Shown in pieces: positions 12,502-24,236 of a stretch of 64,000 nucleotides of DNA (positions are counted from its first letter, which is position 1; every line of letters starts with the position of its first letter). A program made the position numbers and the translations under genes. This DNA is from Datura wrightii (taxonomy: Eukaryota; Streptophyta; Magnoliopsida; Solanales; Solanaceae): NCBI GenBank assembly GCA_035772735.1, contig JASDFA010000007.1, positions 77,077,501-77,141,500 on the forward strand, written 5' to 3'. Below the pieces are notes generated by a model. The model was not told the DNA's origin. It saw nothing but the letters and a program-made list of their open reading frames with translations, and made no database searches.

Positions 12502-12550
12502 ATGTCGTGCTACGACATTAAATCAGGCGCTACTTGGGAGGCAACCCAAA
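12502..12550 (+). other. Conserved double-hairpin block (element C)
   Basis: Stem I is a perfect ATGTCG / CGACAT around TGCTA (12502-12518). Stem II is CTTGGG / CCCAAA around AGGCAA (12533-12550), unpaired at its outermost position. TGAAGTCTGAGTA precedes it at about 12478. It follows the leader directly because gag-pol is gone. Confidence 0.75.
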
Positions 12551-13076
12551 TTAAATTTTTTGTATTTATGTGTTTTTTCAAGTGTGTAGGTGATAGGTCA
12601 TGATTTTCAACAAAAGTTGAGCTTAAATAGTGATCACGGGGAGCAAAACAGTTAAACGCGCGCATCGGGCAATGCCCAGGCCAAGCAGCACAAGGGCTAG
12701 CACGAGGCGCATGCACAAGTGCCACACGGCCTGGCGCGACGCACAGGCCACACTCCACACGCAGAGGCGCGACGTGTAGGTTCAGTTGGTGCATACGGGC
12801 ACGCGGCGCGTAGCAATATCAGCGCTTTCAATGCCGAGACGCGACGCGGGGCAGGTCCTCTATGAAAAAAATTTAAGGGTAGAAAAGGAATTTCTAGCTT
12901 TAGGGAGTATTTTAAAAGGCCTAGACCTAATTTTTTCAGTTCATTCTTGTGATAACTGGGTCGCACCATCAAAATTCCTCAAGAAAACTCTCTCAAATAT
13001 TCATCTTTACATCAAATCCCTCCAAATTTTCACCCAAAACACAAAGATTAACATTTTTCTTGAGAAACTTCCATCA
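12551..13076 (+). other. Spacer upstream of env-like ORF in element C with GC-rich motif cluster
   Basis: About 12655-12850 is rich in GCGCGA/GGCGCGAC-type words, the same vocabulary as the U3 cluster of C's LTR. The rest is AT-rich. Open frames on either strand here are by-products of the GC-rich repeats. Confidence 0.55.
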
Positions 13077-13178
13077 ATGGATCCAAAAGTAAACAAAGGG
13101 AAAGGATTGGCTTCTTAAAGTCATGGGTCTAAAAGGGAAAGAACAACTAGTGAAGAGGAGCAAGAAGATGTGAGTATG
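13077..13178 (+). pseudogene. Start of env-like ORF of element C, cut by element B
   Basis: It begins MDPKVNKGKGLAS, hits a stop, and continues as SHGSKRERTTSEEEQEDV before element B interrupts it. This resembles the N-terminus of the third-ORF proteins of Athila-type elements, whose function is unproven. The downstream part is not found in this window. Confidence 0.6.
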
Positions 13179-14779
13179 TGATGTGTCGTGATTTTACAGC
13201 ACTTTCGACGCTTAAAACCAAGAAATTATGCACATTCTGGGTATGTTTATATAGGTATGATGTGTTTTGTGCTTAATGTTGCTGGAAAACAGGTTTGGAA
13301 GTGAACTGGGGATATTTATGCTGAAAACAACTGAAAGGGTGACTTCCAGGAACTTCATGAGTCATTGGCAAGAAGCACGACTCATTGCTGAAGGCGTGGG
13401 CAATTATTGAAGTTTGAAGAAGAAGAGACAATGTACCTGACGGGTTGAGGGAACGACTCGTTACATCTGGTAACGAGTAGTGAAGTCAGTCGTGAAGACT
13501 GAGAGAAAGTCTTAACAAAGTAACCAGTGGAGTTGACGAAATAAATAACGAGTCATTAGTTGACTAAACAACTCGTTGGCAGATCACTGGAACCAACTGT
13601 AAGGTGCACTGGAATTTTGAAGGAGTTAGACCGCGAGGGGCCTAACGACTCATGCCCAGGAACAATGAGTCGTTAGGTGACCCATTTCCATAACTGGATA
13701 CGATGTTGAAGATGAATATTTTTAGCAAGGAACGACTCGTCAGAGGTCCCAATGACTCGTCACCTAGCCCGTGGTCACTAACGACCTGGTTTTCAATTTT
13801 AGTTAGGAAAATGTTTTCTTGGAACTATAAATACACAGTTTAGGTTTATTTTCGAAAGGAAGCCGATTATTATTATTTTTCAAGTAGGATTTTGGTGTTA
13901 TACGATTATTCTTGGATCAAGAAACAAGGTTTACAATTTTGTTCTTGAATTTGAGGATCAAAAGCAACATTAGAATTTACTCATCAACTTTGGAGTTTTA
14001 TTCAATTTACTTGGTTTTTCTTCTACGATAATTAGTAAGTTGCAACTATTATTTATTCAATATTTTGTGATTGTGATCATACAAACATGAGTAGCTAAAC
14101 TCATAACTAGGCTTGTGGGAACCAAGATGAATTAACACACATAGGTTAAATACTTAGTGATTCTTGAAGGGGTTTAATGCATGTATTGTTTTTTCCTTCG
14201 TTTTGATTGATTCTTGATGGTTGCAAACGTTAGGACTTGCCTTATTCTTACTTATCGGTCCGAGGAGGTAATGAACGGGAAAAGGGATTAACAAAGGAGA
14301 TTTGAGGCTATCAATCATCATCTAATTGCTTGAACTTGTTCGGGGATATCTATCCGATATTAAGGGTAAGGGTCAATTAAAAATACACCCTTATATGGAC
14401 CAAGTTGCATGGTGATAATCATCTAGATAGGGGACCAACCATTTAGGTAAACCTAACTTACCCATATTGCATGTTAAACACCAAAATAGATCACTAGTGT
14501 ATAAGCCTTGTGGTTATGAAGTCTTGGGGAACACAATCTTAGTCAAGTTATTAATTGAATACAAATTGAATTTGATCTAAGCATTCGGTAGTTTTACTTT
14601 TGTTTATTATTCTATTCTTTCCCCCTTAGGAAATAAGTAACTCAATAGTAACAACTATTCACATTAACTTAAGTTCTTTCTATATTCCCTGTGGGATCTA
14701 CCTCAACCTCTAGTTAGGTTCTATATTTGATATTGACCTCTTTATATCTCAATCATGAGGTGTACTTTGGGCGACATCA
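13179..14779 (+). repeat. 5' LTR of element B
   Basis: TGATGTGTCGTG ... GGGCGACATCA, 1601 bases. U3 carries many copies of ACGACTCGTT/AACGAGTCGT and decayed versions between about 13350 and 13780, followed by the TATA box at 13825-13833. It is closely related to the LTRs at 22509-24111 and 28412-30018. Confidence 0.9.
13825..13833 (+). promoter_or_regulatory. LTR TATA box, element B 5' LTR
   Basis: CTATAAATA lies about 60 bases after the last ACGACTCGT repeat. The corresponding place in the 3' LTR (about 23155) reads CTATAAAAA. Confidence 0.65.
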
Positions 14780-14784
14780 AATTT

Positions 14785-14802
14785 TGGCACCGTTGGCGGG
14801 GA
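14785..14802 (+). other. Primer binding site of element B (tRNA-Asp type)
   Basis: TGGCACCGTTGGCGGGGA differs from the perfect tRNA-Asp complement at two positions and begins five bases after the LTR end. Confidence 0.85.
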
Positions 14803-14885
14803 ATACAGCTAAGGCTTTTGTTAATTGTGTTTGCTTTACTGTGGTTCTTGTTTCCTTTTTTTTTTTAATTTAACAGGTCTCACCC

Positions 14886-17800
14886 ATGGTAAAGTTATTG
14901 TTTCTTGATGACCTAGCAGCTGTTTTGATGGACATAGGGGCTAAAGAGATTCATGAGGGTGAGGAGATTATAAGTGCACTTGCTGGCATGGGGTCATACA
15001 CTTATGCTTCAAAGAAGATCGATCTTGATTTGAAGAATCGGGTGACCCCACTGGCCAAGCCATCTATCGAGGAGCCTCCAGTGTTGGAGCTTAAAGCACT
15101 CCATCCCATTTACAGTATGTATTTCTGGGAGCCGGTAACACTTTACCGGTCATTGTTGCAGTTGACTTGGAGGAATCGCAAGTGGAGGCTTTGGTCTCCG
15201 TCTTGAAGAGATACAAAAAATCCATTGGGTGGAGCATTGTAGATATTATTGGAATCCCAGTTGACATTTGCACTCACAAGATCCAGCTAGAACCAGATTG
15301 TATTTCGAGTATTGAACATCAGTAGGCTGAATCCAACTATGCAAGAGGTGGTCAAGAAGGAAATCATAAAGTGGTTGGATGAAGGTGTGGTTTATCCTAT
15401 TGCAGACAGCAAATAGGTGAGCCCAGCCTAGTGTGTACCGAAAAAGGGAGGAATCACGATGGGCTCAAATGCTAACAATGAGCTCATTCCTCTAAGATTA
15501 ATCACCGGTTAGAGAGTATGCATGGATTATAGAAAGATAAACCGTTGGACACAAAAAGATCACTTTCCGATGCCATTCATGGACCAAATGTTAGACAGAC
15601 TTGCAGGCAGAGGATAGTATTGTTTCCTTGGTGGTTATTCGGGGTACAATCAGATTTTTATATCCCCCGAAGACCATTAGAAGACCACATTCACTTGTCC
15701 ATATGGTACGTTTGCTTTTAAGAGGATGCCGTTTGGGTTATGTAATGCACCCGCCACTTTTCAGCATTGCATGATGTCCATATTTTCTAACATGGTGGAA
15801 GACATCATTGAAGTCTTTATGGATGATTTTTCGGTGGTGGGTGATTCATTCAAGGAGTGTTTGGCTCATTTGAGCAAGGTGCTTCAGAGATGCGAAGAGA
15901 CAAACATGGTGCTTAACTAGGAAAAGTGCCATTTCATGGTCAAGGAAGGAATAGTGCTAGGCCACAAGATTTCTGGTAAGGGTGTGGAGGTAGACCGGGC
16001 CAAGATTGAGGAAATTGCTAGTCTTCCACCTCCAATTTCTATGAAAGGTGTTTGAAGCTATTTAGGTCATGCAGGTTTTTACAGAAGATTCACCAAAGGA
16101 CTTCTCCAAAATTGCACATCGATTTTGTAAACTACTCGAGAAGGAGGTGAAGTTTGTTTTGACGAGGCATGTCTGAAGGCATTTGAATGTCTTAAAGAGA
16201 GATTGACCACTGCCCCCATTACAGTGGCACCTGACTGGTCTTTGCCTTTTGAGGTTATGTGTGATGCTAGAGGTGTGGCCCTAGGAGCTGTGTTGGGTCA
16301 AATGCATGAAAAGATTTTTCATCCAATTTATTATGCTAGAAAGGCTCTTAATGCAGCTCAAAAAAATTATACCATGACAGAATAGGAGCTGTTGGCTATA
16401 ATTTTTGCATTTGAGAAGTTTCGAGCATATTTTCTCAAAACTAAGGTGATAGTCCATACAGGCCATGCTGCTTTAAGATATCTGATGGAAAAGAAGGATG
16501 CCAAGCCACAGTTGATTTAATGGGTTTTGCTGCTACAAGAGTTCGAGTTTGAGGTAAAAGACCGGAAAGGGACTAAAAATCAGGTTTCAGATCAGGTTGC
16601 AGCACTTAGAAATGAGCATGACATGGATGATGCATTCCCAGACGAGCAGTTTCTAGTGGCATCACATAATCTCACTCCATGGTTTGCAGACTTTGCTAAT
16701 TATCTGGTGAGTGATGTTGTACCGGAGCACTTATCTTTTCACCAGAGGAGGAAGTTTATGTACGATGTGCAGAAATTTTTCTGGGATGAGCCCTACTTAT
16801 TTTGCATATGTGCTGATGGGGTTATTCGTAGATGCGTACCCGAGGTGGAGATGCTGAGTGTATTGGAGGCCTTCCACTCATCTCCTATTGGAGGCCACCA
16901 CAACGGGATTCGCACAACCCATAAAATTCTACAATGTGGGTACTATTGGCCAACCATTCACCAAGATGCGCATGATTTCGCAAAGGAATGTGATGCATGT
17001 CAAAGACAAGGAGGCATGAGCTTCCTCTTACTCCCATTCTTGTCATTGAGCTATTTGATGTATGGGGCATTGATTTCATGGGTCCATTTGTGAGCTCAAA
17101 TGGAATGAAAGTATATACTTGTTGCTGTTGACTACGTTTCGAAATTGGTGGAAGCAGTTGCTCTACCAAACAATGAAGGGAAGAGTGTCACAGTGTTGTT
17201 GAAGAGGAATATATTTGCTAGATTTGGGACTCCCAGAGCCATCATTAGTGATGGGGTTTCGCACTTCTATAACCGGTTGTTTCGCTCTTTATTGGAAAAA
17301 TATGGGGTCAAACACAGGGTGGCCACACCCTATCATCCGCAGTCCAGTGGGCAGGTTGTAGTCACCAACCGGAAAATAAAGACTATTTTGGCGAAGACTG
17401 TGAATGCAAACCGGACAGATTGGGAAAGAAAGCTAGATGATGCTTTATGGGCCTATCGGACCGCCTTTAAGACTCCTATAGGTATGTCTCCATATCAACT
17501 TGTTTATGGTAAAGCATGTCATCTTCCGGTCGAACTTGAGCACAAAGCAATGTGGGCGCTCAAGAAGCTAAACTTAAATTGGAACAAAGTGGCAAACTTG
17601 ATACTAGATCCGTTAAATGAGCTTGATGAATTTTGGTTGAAAGCTTATGAGATTTTTGAAATTTAAAAATTAAGGAAGAAAATTCGACATGAACGGAAGA
17701 TTGAGAAAAGAGAATTTAGTCCGAGGGATATGGTTTTACTATTTAATTCTAGACTTCATTTGTTTCCTGGAAAGTTGAAGTCTAAGTGGCTGGGACCTTT

Positions 17801-17924
17801 TCAAGTGGTCCAAGTATTCTCCCATGGGGAAATCGAATTAGAAAACCATGAAGGAAAGCGGTTCAAAGTAAATGGTCAGTGGGTAAAAGCTTATTGGGGA
17901 GAACTAAAGAACTCAAATTGGTAG
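14886..17924 (+). pseudogene. pol: Broken Athila pol (RT, RNase H, integrase) of element B
   Basis: Same architecture as pol of A and more readable. The lead-in is at 14886-15206, with a frameshift near 15110. The RT palm is at about 15400-15920, catalytic FMDD at 15816-15827. RNase H spans about 16200-16600. The HHCC finger is at about 16870-17010, the integrase core at 17145-17560 and the C-terminal LLFNSRLHLFPGKLKS region at 17730-17924. Stops include TAG codons at about 15415 and 15430 (expected W and Q), 15918 (W) and 16383 (Q), mostly explained by C-to-T changes on one strand or the other. The third catalytic residue of the integrase DDE triad is lost: the codon at 17358-17360 is GTA (Val), where A reads Glu. 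The leader joins RT with no gag or protease between. Confidence 0.9.
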
Positions 17925-17965
17925 ACCTGTGGACCCTGAGTGAAGTTTGAGTAACTTGGGGGAAT

Positions 17966-18015
17966 TGAGTCATGCCGCAATGTTAAATCAGGCGCTGCAT
18001 GGGAGGCAACCCATG
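17966..18015 (+). other. Conserved hairpin block, first copy (element B)
   Basis: Stem II is perfect, CATGGG / CCCATG around AGGCAA (17998-18015). The stem I position (about 17968-17984) keeps the TGCCG loop but pairs poorly. The lead-in GTGAAGTTTGAGTA is at about 17941. Confidence 0.7.
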
Positions 18016-18026
18016 GAGGTGTTTTG

Positions 18027-18102
18027 GTGAAGTCTAAGTAGCCAAAACACCCACGTCATGCCGCGACGTTAAAATCAAGCGCTTTTTGGGAGGCAACCCT
18101 AG
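18027..18102 (+). other. Conserved hairpin block, second tandem copy (element B)
   Basis: GTGAAGTCTAAGTAGCC leads in. Stem I is ACGTCA / CGACGT around TGCCG (18053-18069, five of six pairs). Stem II is TTTGGG / CCCTAG around AGGCAA, partly decayed. The two copies complement each other: the first keeps stem II and the second keeps stem I. Confidence 0.7.
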
Positions 18103-19436
18103 TTGTAAATGTAAGAAATATATAGTGTTTACATTTGTTTATGGGTGCAGGTTATTAAGATGGAAAATTTGAATTTGGAACCAAAATCTGGAACTTCAGT
18201 TCTGGTGCAAAATTTCACAGAACGAGTCGTCGTCTAACTGACGACTCGTTAAATCAAATCATGAAGACAACTGCAGAAAAACAGGGGAGCAACGGGTGAC
18301 TCAACGATTCGTTTCTTCAAGAAATGAATCGTGAGGCCCTCCATCATGTACACTAGATCAAAGGAAGAATTAAAAGGAAAAGGGTGATAATGACTCACTC
18401 AACGAATCGTTGGGAGACCAAACGATTTGTTAGGTGACCTGTCTTGAAGCTACACCAGTCCAAGGACCACGACTCGTTGGGTGACGCCATGAGTCGTTGC
18501 TTGACTCGTTAGGTACCAGTTAAGTTTGTTGAACTCAATCAAAGAATGAAGGGTCAAAACGAGTCGTTTTATCACATAACAACTCATTTAGTCATTTGTC
18601 AGTTATTTTAATTAACTGACTTTCTACCCGACCCAAGCTGAAATTAGGGTATAATTTTAACTTAAACATATTAAACCCGATTCCTTTACCTTTCAAACTC
18701 TTCCTAATCTTAAACCCAACACCCCAACAACTTTTAATTTCCCTCATCTTCTTCCTCTCGTAAACCCATCAAGCAACTATTAAGCTGCAGTCCAATCATT
18801 CAAACGCACACACAATTGCACTCCATCTTCGATCTAGCATCTTGTGAGTAATCGTTCCCACTAAATTGTGAATACTTTTGCATTTAAATAAGAATATTGG
18901 TGACCCATGTTTTTATGAACTTGCAAGGGGCTAATAAAATGTTGTCTGTGTTTCAATTTTTGCCCCATAATGAGAATAAACCCTAGGAAGGTTTAAACAA
19001 AGAAATTGCAATTGAATACATTGGGGTTGGTTTGAGAATGTGATGATTTTGTGTTTGTGGAGTTGAATAATAGGAAGAAGATGAAGATGAACATATGGGT
19101 GAACTGAAACTCTTGAGCACGAGCTACATCACGAGTCGTTGGATCACCAAACGACTCGTTGGGTAGCTCGTCCTGAGTGGAAAAATTAATCACTAAGGCA
19201 GTGTACCTAACGACTGAGCTAAAGACTCGTTGCCTTTGGTAACGACTCTTTGGGACCAGTCGTCAAGTACATTGGCCCAACATGAAGGAATACTAGTTTG
19301 TGACAATGAGGGACCTCACGAGTCGTTGCCAGTGGCAACGACTCGTTTAGTCACTCATCAGGTCCATTGGGCACTAACTCAAAAATGTTTTTTGTTTCAT
19401 CTCATCTTTCATAATAACAATGTTTCCACAGGTAAA
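18103..19436 (+). other. Spacer before env-like ORF with ACGACTCGTT cluster and possible intron
   Basis: From about 18227 to 18600 and again from 19130 to 19365 the sequence is packed with ACGAGTCGTT / AACGACTCGT and variants, the same words as in the U3 of this element's LTR. GGGTATAATTTT at about 18647 could be a TATA-like box between the two clusters. CTTGTGAGTAAT (about 18850) resembles a splice donor and the pyrimidine-rich run ending TTTCCACAG (about 19425-19433) resembles an acceptor just before the ORF's ATG. Promoter and intron are inferences. Confidence 0.5.
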
Positions 19437-21540
19437 ATGGCTCCAAGAGGTACACCGAAGAAAGGCCCGACAAAGAAACAAGCACCTGAGCGCAGTCAAC
19501 CTTCATACCATAGACTGCGTGATGATCTATCCTCCTCTGAAGAGTCAAGTGGCTCTGAGGAAGAATATGACATATCAGAAGAGCAGTTTGTGAGGAGATC
19601 AACTAGGGCTAGGGCTCAACAAACTTCAAATCTGACAGCCCTGGTCGATGCTCCCACTCCACTAGCGAGGGATCCGCCTAGCTGCAGTGATGATAATGCT
19701 AGGGCTGCAGCTGCACTTGCTCTCGAGGTCCCCACAGTTGGGCAAAACACAGAGCAACCAAGGAACATGTGGAGATGGTGTGTTCATGGCATGAGGGCCA
19801 TACATAATAGAGATATTACTCCTAGTGAGAAAGGAAATCCTAAGAGGAGCATATACGAGGAACCAAGGTTGGTCACTACAGGGCTGAAAGACCTTCTAGA
19901 GCTACAAGCGGTGTTCGACAAGGACAAGTTCGGGTGGTTGACCGAGCCATCAGGTAGCTATAGCCCATGCTTAGTCAGAGAGTTCTATGAAGTCTATGTG
20001 GCCACATTGCAGCGTTTTGCATTAGAGGGCCAGGACAAGAAAAAGAGGCCCGCCTTAAATCAGGTGGTGCGAGAGACTCCGGTAGATATCTCTGAGAGGA
20101 CAATCTCTAGGATGATGTATGGGCCAGATTATCATGCTCCGATGAACACGACCTAGTTTGACCATAGGCTATATGAGTTGAAGAAAGTAAAGACCAAAAA
20201 GCTGAATAGCCTGGAGCACATCAGGAAATATACTTAGCTATCTCGGATCATTTCTACAAGAGGGCCGCTGGTTGAATGGCTGCACGTCACAGAGTCTCAA
20301 ATAAAGAAGGCCACACTGAACTTTCAGGCAAAATTTTGGTGGTCACTAGTGTGGCACAGGCCGGTATCAACCAACAATGATAATATCCTCTCGCCTGATA
20401 GAGAAACATTGGTAGCAAGTATAATGGAGGGATATGCCATTAATTTCCCGCAGTACATTGCTCAGGAAATTAGAGAGCGGGCAATCAATGACGGTACTAT
20501 ATTCCCGTCCCATGTTTGATTGATAGACTCTGTCAGGAGTCAAAGGTGTTGTAGTTTCCATCAATTGACTAGAGAATAGTGGTCCATAAGATAATTGATA
20601 TCGGGTTGATTTGAGATAACACAAACCCGATATCAAGGGCAAGGACTCAGGTAGCTGCATCCACTGGAGCGACCATATTAGCAGAGGCATTTGGCAGCAA
20701 GATGCAGTCTGATGCACAACAGTTCACTGAGTTGGCGGTTGAGCCTATTGAGGGCAGAGAGACAGGTAGCCAGCCTGAGGCTACAGAGGCAGCGGACACC
20801 TCTACACCCGCTAATGTTCCCGAGTCATCATCTACAGCAGAGCACCCAGACCACCAGATGTGCCTCCACGAGCCACTACAGCCGACCAAGTTACGATTTC
20901 ACAAGGGTTCTTAGTTGATATGGCTAGGCGGCTAACTAAGGCTGAAAAACAGTAGGCACACACGCTCTACAGGTTAAAGTTCTAATGGAGTAGGTAAAGT
21001 TGTGGGTGTCGAAGGAGTTGGAGACATTGTCCAGTTTTGTGCATGGCCAATTTGACGCTTTTGAGAAGAGAATTGATGAGCGCCTTGCACAGTTACAGGC
21101 GCTTGAGTTTTCAAGATGGTACTAAGAGTTAGGAGAGCTTAGAGCTGAGGTGCGGGACTTGGCCGCATGATAGGTAGTTGTAGTACCTCCACCGGTACTT
21201 CCTGTGATAGATGATGAGTTTGAAGAAGAGTTACCATTGATTTTCAATTTTATCATGGAGGAGCCGATGGAACATGATAAGGGAAAGAGGCCTCATGAGG
21301 AGGCAAGTTTATAAGATGATGCTTCTCTGCTCCGTTAGCAAAAATGAGAGCAGAGTGAGATGGAGAGAGTGCTGCATGAATCGAGAGAGGAGGCTCAACA
21401 GAAAGCCGAGACTGAGGCAACGAGAGCTCGTGGAGAAGGGACGAGCTTTGTTGGATCTCAGAATGCACCGAGCCAAGCTGGTAATGTTGGAGATACATTG
21501 GAGGTGTATCTACAACCTCCACCGACCAAGTAGCTGACAC
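19437..21540 (+). pseudogene. Env-like third ORF of element B (plant transposon protein domain), broken
   Basis: The likely start is ATG at 19437 after the acceptor-like CAG; an upstream in-frame ATG at 19230 lies inside the repeat cluster. The protein begins MAPRGTPKKGPTKKQ, then an acidic serine-rich stretch (SSSEESSGSEEEYD). A conserved core follows from about 19750 to 20530 (FWWSLVWHRP, IMEGYAINFPQYIAQEIRERA), which matches the 'putative plant transposon protein' domain common in Athila third ORFs. Stops fall at 20154-20156, near 20236 and near 20518, with frameshifts after that. The C-terminal part (to about 21535) is Glu/Arg/Ala-rich and coiled-coil-like. The function of this domain is unknown; 'env-like' refers to position only, and I see no clear signal peptide or fusion peptide. 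Confidence 0.75.
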
Positions 21541-22508
21541 CTAGGTCGCACAGGTATGTTCCCTATTTCCCTAGTTTTGTCAGATATATATATGCGTCGA
21601 GGACGACACTTGTTTTTCTTGAATAGGGTGGAGAGGGATACCTGTGCATGCTTTTGCTGAACATAACACGAGGGTATTTATTACCGGATATCTTTTCCCT
21701 CGGGTGTTCCATATCTAGTAGAATTGGCACGCTTAGGATTTTATTTTTTATTTTTTGTGTTTTTTGGTGTCAGTCAGAAGAAAGTTAGGTAAATTGAAGG
21801 TAGTCAAGATCGTAAATTGTTTATTTTTGCTGATTGATAATTTGATACCCCTCTGAAAATTTTTTATATGTGTATATGAAAGTTGACAAGTATGACCTTT
21901 ATGAATCTTTGCATGGCATTGAAACTTTGAACATGTTTACCATTGTATGGCTGTACCTAAACTAGCAGTTAGTAGAAGTGATGATGTTGACCTGTGCTAT
22001 GTGTGAGTGAGGTTTAATAGCTAAATTCGATTGTGTGTATCAATCTAGAACTTGCCTGGTCAGTCGTACCGAGATAGAGGATAGGAAACTAGGAAAGAAT
22101 CATGGGCTGTTTTGATTTATGAGTCCACTTTAGACTTAAAAGACCTATAAAAAGAGAATAAAAATCCCTTGATCCAAATGTTTGAGCTTAAATTGACCTT
22201 TCTTTTTGTTTACACCAATTCACCTTCCTGCTTTTATTAAGAATGAACTTGTTTTGGCCCTGGTCCCTCTTTGGACATTGTGAACGTCAACTCAGGCGAA
22301 TTTCCTAAGTTGAGGGTGGCTACTATAGAGGTGATTAAGAAGAGTCGGGTGGAATGAAAATTGGGTGATGAAAAAGGAAAGAGCGGATGCGGTACGCATA
22401 ATGAAAAGAAAGATATAAAAAATTTGTTGTCAAAAAGTAAGAGAAGAAAAGAAAAGAAAATTGTGACATCAATGAGTGCTTGAATAAAGAGAAACCGCAT
22501 CTGTAGTT
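21541..22508 (+). other. 3' untranslated region of element B
   Basis: No gene. It contains the conserved motif TCTAGAACTTGCCTGG (22044-22059) and a purine-rich tract (about 22325-22480). The part carrying GGCAAGCCTATGG and the G-rich polypurine primer seen in A, K and H is missing, so the LTR starts directly after an unrelated-looking GTAGTT. Confidence 0.65.
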
Positions 22509-24111
22509 TGATGTGCCGTGATTTTACGATACTTTCGATGCTTAAAACCAAGAAATTATGCACATTCCGGGTATGTTTATATAGGTATGATGTGTTTTGT
22601 GCTTAATGTTGTAGGAAAACAGGTTTGGAAGTGAATTAGGCAAATTTATGCTAAAAATAACTGAAAGGGTGACTGCAAGACACTTCACGAGTCGTTGGCA
22701 ATAGGCACGACTCGTTGTTGAATCTGTGGGCAAAAGATGAAATTTGAAGATACTGAGACAATGTACCTGACGGGTTGAGGGAACAACTCGTTACATCTAG
22801 TAACGAGTTGTGAAGTCAGTCGTGAGGACTGAAGAAGAAATATTGCCAAAGTAGCCAGTGGAGTTGACGACAGACTTAACGAGTCGTTAGTTGACTAAAT
22901 GACTCGTTGGCAGATCACTGGAACCAACCGTAAGGTGCACTGGAATTCTGAAGAAGCTAGACCACGAGGGACCTAATGACTCGTGCCTAGGAACGACGAG
23001 TCGTTAGGTGACTTGTTGCCACAACTGGGTACGATGCTGAGGACGACTATTTTAAGGAAGGCACGACTGGTTAGAGGACCCAAACAATCGTCACCAAGCC
23101 TGTTGCCACTACCGCCCTGGTTTCCAGTTTTAGTTAGGAAAAGGTTTTCTTGGAACTATAAAAACACACTTTAGGTTTAATTTCGAGGAGAAGCCGATTA
23201 TTATTAGTTTTCAAGTAGGATTTTGGTGTTGTATGATTACTCTTTGGTTAAGAAACAAGGTTTACAATTTTGTTCTTGAATTTGAGTATCAAAAACAACA
23301 TTAGAATTTATTCATCAACTTTGGAGTTTTATTCAATCTACTTAGTTTTTCTTCTACGATAATTTGTAAGTTGCAATTATGATTTATTCAATATTTTATG
23401 ATTGTTATCATACAAGCATGAGTATCTAAACCCATAACTGGGGTTGTGGGAACAAAGATGAATTAACGCACATAGATAAAATACTTCGTGATTCTTTAAC
23501 GAAGTTTAATGCATGTATTATTTTTCCCTTCGTTTTGATTGATTCTTGATGGTTGCAAATGTTAGGACTTGCCTTATTTTTACTTACCGGACCAAGGAGG
23601 TAATGAATGGGAAAAGGGATTAACAAAGGAGATTTGAGGCTATCAACCCTCATATAATAGCTTGAACTAGTCCAGGGATAGCTAATCTAATTTAAGGGTA
23701 AGGGTCAATTAAAGTACACCCGTATATGGACCAAGTTGCGTGGTGATAATCATCTAAATAGGGGATCAACCATTTAGGTGAATCTAACTTACCAATATTG
23801 CATGTTAAACACCGGAATAGATCACCGGTGTATAAGCCTTGTGGTTATGAAATCTTGGGGAACACAATCCTAGTCAAGTCGTTAATTGAATACAAACCGA
23901 ATTTGATCTAAGCATTCAGTACTTTTACTTTTGTTTATTATTCTATTTCTTTCCCCCTTCGGAAATAAGTAACTCAATAGTAATAGCTACTCGCATTAAC
24001 TTAAGTTCTTATCGTATTCCCTGTGGGATCGACCTCAACCTTTGTTGGGTTTGTAGATTTGAAAATTGACCGCTTATATCTCAATTGCGAGGTGTAATTT
24101 GGGCGACATCA
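22509..24111 (+). repeat. 3' LTR of element B, also left outer LTR of the palindrome
   Basis: TGATGTGCCGTG ... GGGCGACATCA, 1603 bases. It follows the 3' UTR of B but is followed by a primer site and gag, so it serves as 3' LTR of one unit and 5' LTR of the next, as in tandem elements sharing an LTR. The ACGACTCGTT cluster lies at about 22685-23100 and the TATA-like CTATAAAAA at about 23155. Confidence 0.85.
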
Positions 24112-24116
24112 AATTT

Positions 24117-24134
24117 TGGCGTCGTTGCCCGGGA
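24117..24134 (+). other. Primer binding site, left palindrome arm
   Basis: TGGCGTCGTTGCCCGGGA, two differences from the perfect tRNA-Asp complement. Confidence 0.85.
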
Positions 24135-24236
24135 ATACGGCTAAGGTTTTTGTTAATTGTGTTTGCTTTACTATTGGTTCTTATTTCTTTTTTATTTTTC
24201 TATTGTTGTATTGGTTGCTTAACAGGTCTTAGGTTT

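Larger units (their letters stand above)
10841..13178 (+). mobile_element. Athila-lineage element C, gag-pol deleted, interrupted by element B
   Basis: LTR, tRNA-Asp primer site, short leader, conserved hairpin block, a GC-rich repeat cluster and the start of the env-like ORF follow in order. The leader runs from the primer site straight into the hairpin block, so all of gag and pol is missing. Element B then begins at 13179. C's remaining env-like ORF and 3' LTR are not found after B in this window. The left edge is uncertain by tens of bases. Confidence 0.7.
13179..24111 (+). mobile_element. Athila-lineage LTR retrotransposon B (pol plus env-like ORF, no gag)
   Basis: A near-complete layout: 5' LTR (13179-14779), primer site, leader, pol, two tandem hairpin blocks, motif cluster, env-like ORF, 3' UTR and 3' LTR (22509-24111). 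Gag and protease are missing between leader and RT. The five bases before it (GTATG) are not repeated after 24111, where a further primer site and gag continue, so its right side is rearranged. It sits inside the env-like ORF of C. Confidence 0.85.

Noticed and set aside
18227..19365. Regularly recurring ACGACTCGTT words, superficially CRISPR-like
   Set aside because: Repeats are short, imperfect, on both strands and irregularly spaced, with no spacers of constant size; this is plant retroelement DNA.
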